DNA of 64,000 nucleotides. Origin: Gracilaria domingensis. Its lineage: Eukaryota; Rhodophyta; Florideophyceae; Gracilariales; Gracilariaceae. The DNA lies in the NCBI GenBank assembly GCA_022539475.1, contig VCMS01000208.1, positions 1-64,000 on the forward strand. Reading direction: 5' to 3'. The notes beneath the pieces were generated by a model. It was not told the origin of the DNA. It saw nothing but the letters and a program-made list of their open reading frames with translations, and did not search any database. The translations under genes and the position numbers were made by a program. Of the stretch, positions 33,901 through 44,879 are shown piece after piece (position 1 is the first letter of the stretch; every line of letters starts with the position of its first letter).

Positions 33901-35868
33901 AATAAGGTGCCGGAGGAGATCCGGATTCGGCTGACGGCGCTCCTGTCGTGGAGGATAGGGGTCCCTCCAACCAGGGTGTTGGCTGCGATATCCACCAGAA
34001 TGAGGCACGTTCAAAGCCGGAACGTGTTGACCGGTGTACAGAGCGGGGTCTACGTCAACAGTAGACGGCTCCGTCGTTGACAGCAACTCCGTAGTCGGCA
34101 TTGAACCATCAGCCTGTAACAGGTGTGGGTTGTCATAACCCTCTTGAACCGAACCTCGCGATAGAGGCAAAGAAGAGTCCCGGCCTTCTACATGAAGGAG
34201 GCGGCGCGTGCGCGTCTTGACACCAGCGCGTGCGCGAGCTGCATCTCCCTCAGCTTGGGCAAATTGTACGAGTTCCAGATAGGTAATCCGATGTTTGTTC
34301 TCCCGATAACGGGCTACGAAGGTCCAAAATGATCGGTCCAGTCCATCAAAAACCATCGTACACCGCTCAGCTGCGGAGAACACGTTGCCACATCTGTGGA
34401 AAGCCTTATTGAGGTGGGTAGAATAAACGGTTTCCGACTCTTCGGCTTCTTGCTTCGTGTCTCGCAGCGCGAGTATAGCACCGTGTATCGCATTGCCTGT
34501 CGCGTAAGAGCGCAGAAGATATTGTACCGCTTTCGGCCAGCACGTAACTCCTCCTTCGGAGGCGCGAGACGACCCACGAACCGAATTGAATTAATCTTCG
34601 GCTACGCCCGTCAAAAAGTACGGCAGCGTAATGTAGGCCTGTGCCTTACTCATCCGAAGTAAATCGGCTTCCGCCACGAAGCGGCCAAGAAAATTCAAGA
34701 CAAGAATTGGATCTTCCCCAGAGAACTTGTGGGGCTTTAGCGTGAGCTGCATTTGCCGGAGATGATTTCGCACTTTGCCAGTCCCACGTGGGGTTCTCTG
34801 TGGCGTCGTGTCTTCAAGCCGATAGTATCGGTAGGACAGTAACTTCTGATACAGTAGATTAGTCGGCTTCAATTCCTTCAATCTAAGGTGTCTCCGTCTT
34901 TTCGTACGGCCTCTTGCAACACCAGAAGTGGCCTCAGTAGCCCGCAAACGGGATGCACGATAGCGTGGACGCTCTTCCGCGTTGTCCGAAAAGTCGGTAG
35001 ACGATCCCTGTTGAGGGCCTTCCTCGTCGCAAGAGGACGAAGAAGACGAGTCAGAGTCAACCTTGACCTTCTTCCTTCCCGGACGATCCCGGGAACGGCG
35101 CGAGTGCTGAAAACCCTCAGAAACATGGGCTCCCGGCGTAACAGCATCAGATACGATGATTTGCTCGACCGTCTCCAGAAGGGTAGCCAGGCAGTGCAGG
35201 CCTGCAGAAGCATGCTCGTGCATGGCAGCCGACACCTGTCAGTGTTCCATAATCTGGTTGACATCAGACCGTAAAACACGGACATCGCTCGAAACATCCC
35301 GGATACCGGCTTCATCAAGCCGTCGCCGGTGTTTCGTAATATCCCGGATGAGGCCCACTTGGGAGTTCTACAGGATGCGAACCTGAGCCTCTAATTCGCG
35401 GAGGGTGTACTCGTCGGACCGCTACGACATGACGTCAACCGCTGCGGCGGAATCAGCCGCAGGTGCGGTTTCAGTTGGCCCACGAGTGGGTCGGGTCCCG
35501 TTATCAGAACGGAGGCCCCGGGAAGCCGGTTTCGGAGCGCCATTACCGCGGACCTCGAGGGTGTCCTTCGGCAGCGGAGGCAGACTTGCCGGCAAGCCGG
35601 ACGAACCGGGCACAGAAGCAGCTCGTGGCGCGCCACTTCTGCGACGGGATGACATCGTTCGCCGACACAGTCGGCCAATTGGCAACCAAAACAACTTCCG
35701 AAAACGGGCAATGAAAGAACCGTAGGAACGGATATTCACAACTACCTGGGCTCCAAACAAACCCCTGCCAGCATTTTGAATGGCCAATTTGTGGTCAATT
35801 AATTGCCGATAAATGGCCGATGTTTTACCCATCATGATAGGGCAAAATAGGTACAAAACATGGCCCAA
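30973..35868 (-). mobile_element. Ty3/gypsy retrotransposon fossil, partial
   Basis: Read on the minus strand: a gag region (about 33.6-35.4 kb) with a zinc knuckle (CHTCYRHGHIAPNC), an aspartic protease (LSVLDTGAGPNV) near 33.3 kb, reverse transcriptase (about 31.5-32.4 kb; RMPFGSTNAPATFQ and the LVYLDD catalytic box) and an RNase H region (about 31.0-31.4 kb). An integrase is not found and I see no LTRs by eye, so the copy is partial. It is broken, with roughly five or more breaks, and looks older than the element at 44-54 kb. Confidence 0.85.
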
Positions 35869-36553
35869 TTACGTTCCAAATATGTCCTTAAATTTGATCC
35901 GAAAGAATGCCTTATTCAGAAGGCTTACAATGTGCCGTCAAGTGGCCTGAACATGGCCTACGCAGATCACCCAATGCAGGCCGATATTTAAATTCGTTTG
36001 GTTTCTATAGAGGACCATCTAGAGCCCAATGACGACCATAGAGAGCCACGTGCGGACTACCAAGGGTGAGATATCGGTACAATTTGGGCATTAATTTTAG
36101 TTCAAATGTCTTCCAAGGATCGTACAGTGCATGTACGGGATATGGGCTCATGATGGTCAAAACGTGACCCATTCATGTACGGCATCTTCCGCTCATCAGC
36201 ACTCAAAGATGGTAGCATACATAGGCCGGATTGGAAACATATCAAGAATCCTTTTCAGTCCGAAGACTGCTCTATCTTACATCTATCGTACGGTCAATAT
36301 TTGGTCACTGCAGTGCCGGAGAACAGCCTCATGCTGCCCTAGATTGGATCCAATGCTTTCAGATGAAACCCTATTAAACACTGTAGTTGTACGCATTCTT
36401 TAATTCATGGCAAACACGTTTCGTGTGGCGAGAGTTGCGACTTACAATAGCGGTTGGCGCTTTCAAACTCGTGTCGCTGGCAATGAATACGGATAACAGT
36501 CTCAGATTCATCAAGTAAACCCAAAAAGCCGTTCATTATGAAGTATCAAGTGC
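35869..36553. other. Non-coding stretch
   Basis: AT-rich, repeated ggcc-containing words; no gene or clear terminal repeat seen. Confidence 0.4.
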
Positions 36554-38035
36554 TCAATCTCGACTACTAAAAGGAACAGATGTGTGAGTACTTTTCTTCG
36601 CCTTGTTCGCCTTCGTCCCATTTCGCTTACGAAGTTTGTTGGAGACAGCGGGCACTGGGATCTCATTTCCCTCCTTATCACGATTGGCAGAAGCTTCCAA
36701 ATTAGGGACAGGCGAAGCATTGGAACTCGCCTTGCGAGCACCATTATTTCCCGCAGTTTCATGAAGAAGTTTCTTTGATGCGTTGCGAGGCTGCTTCTTA
36801 CCAAAAGTAGAACGACGAGAAGGTTTCATAGCACGATTTCCATTCTTGTAACGACGTTCGTCTCCATCGTTCTGCGGCATACCTCTTATAGACGTTCCAG
36901 ACTTCTGATATCCTCTATTCCCTGCAGTGCTTCCGGAATATGAATCGCGTGCGAATGGACCAGAAAACCCATTTTCTATAGACTGATTCTCCTCAAGGCA
37001 TACCTCATCATCCGTTTCATCATCCGGTTTTTCACTCGGTACCTGACCAGATTGGCATTCGGAGTCCTTCCCATTGTCCTTCTCAAAGTCTTCGATGTCT
37101 TGATGATCTTCTTTAACGTCGTTGACGCTGCTGTGGGACAATCCCGTTCCGAACAATCTCTCTTCATCGCCTTCGCCATCGTTACAGAGGTCTGGTCCTG
37201 TTTCGCCGATGTCCTCCTCTCCAACTGGATCATTCGCCGCTGGAATGCAGACCTTGTCATCCGTGACATGGGCTTTCTGAATGATTCCGACACCATTTCC
37301 GTCTTTTGCCCTAGCTCGTGAACGTTCTGCTGCCTTTTTCGCTTGTCGCTTGAGAGCCACGGTGGCTGCCTTCTTGTCTCTCTGTACTGCTTCCTTAATG
37401 AACTCATTCACCACCCACCCATTCTGTGCCGCTGCTAAAACACTGAAACTTTCAATAAGCTATCTCTTGAGTTGGAGAAGTTGAGACGGAAACTCTTTTT
37501 TCACATAACTAAACGTTTGCGTGCCGCGTTTCAAACCTAGTCGATGATATAGAAACATGCGGGCTTCATCCTTGATTGCACTGGACATTGAAGGATAAAT
37601 CCGATAGTCGTCAGTTATCTCCTCCTGCTTGAGTCCCATCTGCTCCTGATAAACTCGGTTGAACAGAGGACGGGCAGACACAGCTGTACCTGTAGGAACT
37701 CCCGGTCTATCGGTGTCACGTAGCTTTCTCCTCATTGCCGCCGTTGGAATCATGACTGAGTTCGGGAGAAGCATATCTCTTCCAAGACAATGACTACCTT
37801 GATGAGCAGCTCTGGTGGTCGCATTTCTCACGTCGGAAGGCCCATTCCTGGTTCGGTTGTGAATGGAATCCTGGTTCGATGCCCGAAAAGATGCATTCAG
37901 ATTGTCATGCTGAATCGCACTATCTGCTGTCACGCGATGCAAGGTTCGGAAACTCAGGCTGGATAAGAGACAATCTACCCGAAGCCGTTAGTAGCTGGCG
38001 ATAAGTAATGAAAGTCGTACGTACTCTGAACATAC
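36554..38035 (-). pseudogene. Accessory gene of the CACTA-like element, with an intron
   Basis: A single frame runs from 37974 down to 36554, with one in-frame TAG at 37460-37462. The product would be basic and polar (QRDKKAATVALKRQAKKAAE, then a long Asn/Lys/Asp-rich tail). The N-terminal part reads NRTRNGPSDVRNATTRAAHQ and ARMFLYHRLGLKRGTQTF. Upstream lies a textbook intron at 37975-38035: GTATGT donor, TACTAAC branch point at 37987-37993 and a TAG acceptor, 61 bases in all. In-frame sequence before the intron ends in TGA, so the start is unclear. I do not recognise the family. Its position fits the second protein (TnpA-like) of CACTA elements, which binds subterminal repeats; that role is inference. 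Confidence 0.5.
37975..38035 (-). other. Spliceosomal intron with GTATGT...TACTAAC...TAG
   Basis: 61 bases; a strict yeast-like consensus at all three sites. Useful as a splice-signal reference for the rest of this genome. Confidence 0.7.
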
Positions 38036-38399
38036 CTCAAGGTTGAAGAATGTATGAGTGTCCTGCGATAGACGAAGTATACGTAGTTGATCAAACCTTG
38101 CGGGAGAATGCCCCCAATCTCCAGTCCCAAGGAGACGTGAGGTCCCCGACTGGTGGAGATGCCGTGAGCAAACGGGAAGCTTAAGTACTCAAAGAGAAAG
38201 CGAAGAGGATGAAGTGAAAAAGGACAACATTTTGAAACGTTTCTTCTTTTGAAGAAACGAACATTTTGAAGTTCGCAAAGTGGGTGGGGCAGATAATGTA
38301 CTTCAAAACCTTGTACCACAATCTTAGAGTACTTCGCGATTGATACATGTTTTCCGAACTTCCCATGTTGCTCAAACCCTTGCACTATCTGTTTTTGAA

Positions 38400-41300
38400 A
38401 TGACAGGACGGAAGCGACTTAGAGGGCAAATCTCTATGTGCAGCAAGCCACTAGAGAGTAGAGCACTTGAAAGTTCTGAGAATGATGTGAATATAAACGA
38501 GAATGAACCTGACAGGACAGCTCTGAAAGAGGCAAAGAACTGTACTGCACCGAACACAGTAGATGGCTCAGACTGTCAAGTTTCGACGGATGAACGAGAG
38601 CACCAGAATGAGGAAGGAGAACCGTCAATTGGGAGACACGATATTGGTGACGTTGCAAGAGATAATGATATGGTAGATGTGGAGCTTCGTTTGTCAACGA
38701 CGCCCAGTCCAATGGATCCACTGCGAGATGCGCAACCTTCTCTTATGAATGAAATTATGCGAGCACCTTATCCACAAGAACTAATGAATTCTTTGGTACA
38801 CTTGTCAGAACAGGAATCTCTTTCTCGCCTTGAAAGTATCCCTAACTCTTTCCTTGATTTCTCGCAGTCTTCAGAACATTTCAGCATACGGTATTCCGAG
38901 TCCTTGGCAGAAGAAAAGACGCAGAACGAGCGAGAGTATGAACGCCTAGCGTCGTTCCTATATAATGCAGAAGTCTCTAGTATCTCGCAAAGAGCAATCG
39001 AGAGATTGATAAAAGTATTCCCACTCAGTTCTCTTTTCTCTTACCCAACACTCATCTCGCATGCGATGCAAACGGCTCACATTGAGAAGTCACATTTTAT
39101 AATGTGCGTGTATGGGCATGCACCTCGCGCAGGAGAGTTACAGAGTGCAAAGTTTTGCCCTGTTTGTGACTCAAATTTGGTAAAAAGCACCAGAAGATTT
39201 TGGTTCTTAAAGCCCTCATCTGCGTTGAAAGCACTTCGTCGCGCACGGTAAACATTCGAAGCAATGATTAGTGGATGTCTAACCGCAAAGACATCGCTTG
39301 GCCAAGATCTTTCCAAGATACGCAAACATGATTACTATCATGGCCAGATGTTCATAAGGTGTCACGAAGAACGTCTGCGGGCATGGACGCCAGGGAGTGA
39401 TAGCCTATTCATATTCATTACATTGTCTTCGGATGGTTTTGAATGTGCGAAAAACAGAAGGGGACAACCAATCTCAGCGTGGCCTGTCGTTTCAACGATT
39501 CTGAACTACAGCCCTGAGCATCGAAGCAAAGCTTCTAATTGCATTGTAAACGCCGTGATACCGTCCGAAAATGATCCGCAATACTTTGAGACCTTTCTCA
39601 GCGTCATTATTCGCGATTTGAAGCGGATGGAGGAAGGTTGTCCAGTACTCTGTTATAATGAGCGTGTAAGAAAGCTACACGTGTTTGTAGTGTACTTCAC
39701 TGCAGACTGGCCAGCGGCCTCAAAAGTTCTTGGTTATGTCGGTCACACTGGTCGGATATTTTGCCGGTTCTGTCTGAAGCAGCGATTGTTTGTCAAAGAG
39801 TGTCGTTGCTTAAGTGCAATTCCAGAAGATCACGCACCCTTAATCCAATCACTGACATCTAACACAGCATCTGCAGTTGGTGAGATCGCTCAAAAAGAAT
39901 GTGGGCAGAAACGAACAGCGCCTGATGTTGAATTAGCTTGGAGAAAGCTAAGATACAAGAAAACAGACGAGAAACACAAGAAACAAGTAGTAGAGTCTAC
40001 TCGAATTAAGCGAAGTTCATGACTCTCCAATCTTTCCCTAGACTTTTTGTATTCTTTCTCATACGACTTTATGCATTTGGTCCTCTTAGGCTGTGCAAAG
40101 CACATCCTGAAGCTCAATACCGGAGAGCACAAACGTCACAAGAAGCTGGGCAAAGTGCCCCCATATTGTATTCCTTCGCATATCCTGCAGAAAATTAACC
40201 GAGCTCTTGATAGCTCTGTGCATGGTATACCCAGATCCTGGGGACGATAGCCGATATCCGTTGACAATCTTTCTCATTTAAAAGCCGAAGACATCAAACG
40301 CCATCTCGAATTCTACTTATTGCCATTCTTCCATCGATATGAGGTGTCAAAATCCATGATGCACCTATGCAACCAAACAAGGCATCTCATATCCCTCAGT
40401 TTCGACTATCAATGCGATGAAACGACCGCAAAAGAGTTTACTAGAGTGACGGAGGTGTGCTTTGCAATGTTTGTCAAATTGTTCCAGGGAGTTAGAAATT
40501 CTTTGTACTGCTTAACTCCAAGCACACACACAATCCTTCATCTTCCTGAACTTTTGAGACAATGTGGACCGCTTCCGATAACATCACAGTCTTTGGTGGA
40601 GAGGTTGTTGGAAGAGATTGCAAAACGCGTACAACAGACATCAAATATAGCTTCGCACCTCTTTCACAAGAACTTCAAATTGTTGGCGTTAAAACTTGCA
40701 AACGAAGGGAAGCCAATCATGGAAGTACGGCAACATGAGACTCAAAGAACTCAAACCACTGAAGATTGGAAATCAAGAGAGCTGTATGCTGGAGCAGAAG
40801 GCCATGGGTCCGGCATTGCTCTTTTACAGCTCACAAGTATGCAGCAGCGAGCAGTTCGAATTTTTGTGTCCCAAAATTTCCCAGAAAGCGTGGATAACTT
40901 TCGTATTGTGTCAAAGAAAGAGTTCTATTCAGCATTCCTGAAAAAGAACTCGGACATCTTTAAACTTGAGAGCTTTCAATCATACGCATCTCGATCAAGT
41001 ACGTTCTCAAATCAAGCAAGGCAAAAGTACTGCATCGCAGCGCACTTTTTTCCAGAGGTTTCCTACGCCACATTGAATTCTACAGGCTCCAAAAGTGAAG
41101 AAAGGCTCGTGCATTTGTACTATGGAACGATCAGAAAGATCTTTGAAGTAGTGATCGAAGTTAGAGCTCTCAAAGTGGCGGCGGTCTTCATAGATGTAAA
41201 ATGGCAGTACTGCATGGGCGAGGATCATCGCTTTGATCTGGTATATACTGATAAGAGAGAATATGGAGAGCTGACCACCGAAAACTCTGGTTGCATACAG

Positions 41301-41423
41301 AAAATTATTGGTTTCATTGATATCGATGCAAGAAGATGTTTCATTGATCCATCAAAATTGCGAACGGATGGCCTCAGAAACAGAGCAGAGTTGTTACAGG
41401 GTGTTCAGCGAAGAACTTTGTAA
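38400..41423 (+). pseudogene. tnp2/Transposase_21-like transposase (CMC superfamily)
   Basis: One frame of about 1,007 codons from the ATG at 38400, with three in-frame stops (TAA 39249-39251, TGA 40020-40022, TAG 40248-40250) and no frameshift. N-terminal region acidic; a cysteine pair at FCPVCDSN. Core blocks: LFIFITLSSDGFECAKNRRG with PISAWPVVSTILNYSP (the DGF...W.v region of tnp2 transposases), NAVIPSENDPQYFETFL, FCRFCLKQRLF, YDFMHLVLLGCAKHIL, LKAEDIKRHLEFYLLPFF and FVKLFQGVRNSLYC. These are the usual order and spacing of CACTA/KDZ-type enzymes. The family is clearly different from the Plavaka-like gene C at both ends of the window. Confidence 0.72.
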
Positions 41424-42754
41424 TTCAGACTTAGTTTCGAGGACACTGCGACTCGACACTCGGCCCAGTGCACAAATATTAGCAAGTTGGATATGAAATG
41501 TGCAGGAAGGATGTGACGTATGCCTTGATAGATGAAGTATAACTGCCTGAGATGGAGGTAATACTACAGTAGCCGTGCGTGAAAAAATGCATTTAGTACC
41601 CTAACCACTGCTGTTCTTCACGAGATCGTTACATATGACATAGAATGTGTTCCAACGGTTTGAGTAAAGTCGACGCCTTCAAAAGAATCCTGAGTCCAGA
41701 ACCCTGATCGGTGATACCGACTTAGAGCAATCGGCTATTTTCTTATGCAACAGAAAAACGTACACCCTGTGTCCTTGTTCATGCTAATCTTCTCGTAGTA
41801 AAGGTCGCAGAATAAGACCAACCCTTGTGACTTTGACAGTAGTAGAAATGACGAGGCAAACAATGAGTTGTGTGTTCGACAAAGCCATTAAATGCTTCGA
41901 GATGTTACAAAAGCCCGAAAGACGAAGTCGATCAAGAACGTTTGAGGCGGAGTGCAGAACAGTAAACACAGGGCCGGTTCAACAGGGCCGGTTCGTGGTA
42001 ATTGGGCCGATACCATGGGGGAAAGAAACATGTTTAAAGTGCTGCAGCACGGATCGTGTTGTTGCATACCTTTGAAGCGATTTGCACTTTTCGCGTGATG
42101 TTCTCGCTCTGACGTTAACGTCTGTGGTCTGCAATGCACAGTAATAGGCAGTACAGAGCTTCATCGCAGAGCTACTGCGCACATTTTCCAGTTGCCAGGA
42201 ATACAGGAAGATGTACCACAACTTTTTTGCACGATAGGGCCACTGCGAAAAGCGGACGTCTGTCTCTCGCAGATGCTAGTTTTTGGCGAGGGTCTTCCAG
42301 AAAGTGGCAAGGGTCGTCCAGTAAATTTTTTGAAAAAATATAGAGATCAATTATTTCAGAATTTGAAGATAATTGCTTGGGTCATCTAGAATTGCTGTGC
42401 AGTAAATACTGGTGGGGTTTCCACTCGTGCTAGTTCTTTAGTCTAGTGCTACCTGAACGGTATTTCGCGAAGTCTAGGTTCAGTTTCCATTAAGGTGCAC
42501 ATTACACGATACCTTCTGCGGAATGATACCCTGCAACGCATGGAATACTGTTGCTAGTACAGATGATGTCGATTATGAAATCATACCGTTTTATTCGTAT
42601 CTATTCTTCTATCGACCGCTTTTGCTAACCACTACTTCGCTATATTACATGTACCATTTCCCCATGGTGAAGCGGGTGTAGGCGCAATCTACGGCAGATG
42701 CCACAGAGGGCACTTGCACCAAAGTGCGGTATCGGTAGAACAAATACGCACTCC
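41424..42754. other. Non-coding stretch
   Basis: No supported gene. Near 41970-41999 the words gggccggttc and aacagggccggttc repeat. Otherwise nothing seen. Confidence 0.4.
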
Positions 42755-42787
42755 GAGAGGATGAGGCGCGAAGCGCCTCATCCTCTC
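42755..42787. repeat. Perfect hairpin, 15-bp arms
   Basis: gagaggatgaggcgc, 3-base loop, then its exact inverse. Confidence 0.9.
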
Positions 42788-42797
42788 CGTTCTTCAT

Positions 42798-42831
42798 GTA
42801 GGGAACCATGCCCAGATGCATGGTTCCCTAC
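42798..42831. repeat. Perfect hairpin, 14-bp arms
   Basis: gtagggaaccatgc, 6-base loop, then its exact inverse; only 10 bases from the preceding hairpin. Confidence 0.9.
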
Positions 42832-42881
42832 TTGAGGAACCTGCACCTGCAACTCGTGAGCTACGTCCGCATCAAAAGTCA

Positions 42882-43630
42882 TTTACCTGTATACGTAAGC
42901 AGAAAGTATCCATAAGTTAGTCAATGATCCGTTGGATACATTTGAAATGCGATGGAACGTACCATTGATAACACAAAACAGAAACGTTGCGCTAGAAAAG
43001 TCGAGGGACCTAGTAACTCGCAAAACGAAGAAGAAGCCAGAAAGAGATCGGTTAGATTACGAGCAATCCATTCATCATAAACTGCGAAAGGTCTCGAAGC
43101 GAGAACTCACAAGCAACGACACTGAGAATGCCCATGCAGCAAAAATACCCCAAGATGCGATAAACGAGAGAGCAGCCTATGTTCCAACCAAGCACCAGAA
43201 TCATCTATCCCGAACAGTCAGACATCGATCTTCAGACACGAAATCAAATTGGTCGTTTACCTGTATACGCAAGCAGAAAGTACCATAAGTTAGTCAATGC
43301 TCCGTTGGATACATTTGAAATGCGATGGAACGTACAATTGATAAAGCAAAACAGAAACGTTGTGCTAGAAAATTCGAGGGACCTAGTAAGTCGCAAAAGG
43401 AAGAAGAAGAAGGAAAGGGATCGGTTAGATTACCAGCAATCCATTCATCATAAACTGCGAAAGGTCTCGAAGCGAGAACTCACAAGCAACGACACTGAGA
43501 ATGCCCATGCAGCAAAAATACCCCAAGATGCGATAAACGAGAGAGCAGCCTATGTCCCAAACAAACCAGAATCGTATATCCTGAACACTCAGATATCCAA
43601 GATCGCCAAGAAATCAACTTGGTTTGGTGC
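42882..43630. repeat. 374-bp tandem duplication with coding-like content
   Basis: Unit 1 starts tttacctgtatac at 42882 and unit 2 at 43256. Each holds an open stretch reading DTFEMRWNV, then DRLDY[EQ]QSIHHKLRKVSK, TSNDTENAHAAKIPQDAINE and RAAYVP. The second unit ends with KKSTWFGAQ and a stop at 43637. Single-base differences and small indels separate the copies (over 90% alike by eye). The protein is unrecognised; it may be a leftover of the neighbouring CACTA-like element. Confidence 0.8.
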
Positions 43631-43706
43631 GCAATAGGCTCTAGCTTCTCGCGTCGTGCGCTACTTTTGAAAAGTAGCTCAAGAGGCGAAGCTAGAGCCT
43701 ATGGCG
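43629..43706. repeat. Nested hairpin
   Basis: Outer arms gcgcaataggctctagcttc and gaagctagagcctatggcgc (one base unmatched); inner palindrome ctacttttgaaaagtag. Confidence 0.85.
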
Positions 43707-43963
43707 CAACGAAATGAACCATTTTTCGCGTACTTACAGTAGTCACTTTGGGTTACCGGGTTCCCGTTTTCACCCTTCAACTCGTTCTTTATCTTTAACA
43801 AATAGAAGAAGTTGAAGGTGATTAGCTTATTTCCTGCCGTTTACATGTTGCAGAGCACGAAGAAACGCGGTGAGGATTGGTTAGTTTAGAGCAAAGATAC
43901 GTGGAAGGATATGAAAGAACGTACGAATAGATTGCACGGAATACATTCGTGAGATACGGATGA

Positions 43964-44038
43964 CTCCGTCCTACTTTTTTCCGCCCTCTACTTTAAGGAG
44001 CCTCCAAAAAGTAGAGGGAGGAAAAAAGAAGGACGGAG
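43964..44038. repeat. Hairpin, ~30-bp arms
   Basis: The left arm starts ctccgtcctacttttttccg and the right arm ends aaaaaagaaggacggag, with a loop of about 14 bases. The arms are almost perfect. Confidence 0.85.
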
Positions 44039-44287
44039 CGGAGTATAACGCGAGGATGTGGATGGCACGGATCAAGACGGTAACGGAAGGTCGGACGTCG
44101 GAGGCGCGGCGGCGGCGGCGGAGGGAAGAGATTTATTTTTCTGTGCGAGATTGGACAGGTGTACAGCGTACATCGTTGGAAAACCACAGGTTTATAACCA
44201 GTGGTAGATAATACGAGAAGTACACCCTTGTGTTGAGGTCGACGTGTACCTACGTTCCTTTTTGAACGAAAGCACGTGATTTAAACT

Positions 44288-44754
44288 TGTGGTATTATGA
44301 GCCTTAGGCTTGGTTCCAGATGATCGGTCATTGCTGGTGTGTGGATGGTGGTCTACAGGTTGTAAACGTGGGGCTTTGTCGGCCCACAAGGCTCTATTTA
44401 TTTCTAACTTGTAGTATTTGTACCATAGGTAGTATAGACAGTACACGTGGTGCACTGCGTTACAGTGCACCACTCCGGAGGTCGAGGGGCCTCGCATCCG
44501 ATACTTATGCTGTGCGAGCTGCGTCTCCCTCCTGTGGTAAAGCAAGAGACCCCTTGGCAACTATCTGACCCCCTAGGTTAGCAAGTACCAAAGACCTTGA
44601 AGGTTTTCAAGCCATCGCTACGTCGCTCGCCGTTTCCTGTAGGCACGACCGATAGCGCTGGCCCATTGCACCTTTTTACCAGTGGTCTCGCCGTTGGCCT
44701 CTCATCCTTTGGACCGCTCCTCCCGTGGTTAGTGACCCGTGCCACTATACTACA
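44288..44754 (+). repeat. 5' LTR
   Basis: 467 bases, begins tgtggtattatg and ends ctaca; the mate is at 53439-53905. A possible primer-binding site starts with tggtctcccgac a few bases after its end. Confidence 0.93.
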
Positions 44755-44879
44755 TTTCTGGTCTCCCGACCTAGAATTCCGCACGGAAGTGAAGAACGAC
44801 CTCTAGAAAAGACGAACTACCGGAATTCCACCATTGGATCTGGACTACCGACGGACTGGTAATATAAGCAACCGCCATC

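Larger units (their letters stand above)
36554..41423. mobile_element. CACTA/tnp2-like DNA transposon, decayed
   Basis: A tnp2-type transposase on the plus strand and an accessory gene on the minus strand diverge from a ~360-bp shared upstream region (38,036-38,399). The limits given are those of the genes; terminal repeats were not recognised, and the true element may extend to the hairpins and tandem repeat at 42.7-44.0 kb. Confidence 0.6.

Noticed and set aside
44283-44287. Assigning the tRNA primer of the chromovirus
   Set aside because: The sequence after the 5' LTR starts with a plausible primer site, but I could not match it to a specific tRNA from memory.
44192-44560. Small minus-strand gene repeated at 44.2 and 53.5 kb
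   Set aside because: It is only the antisense reading of the two LTRs.
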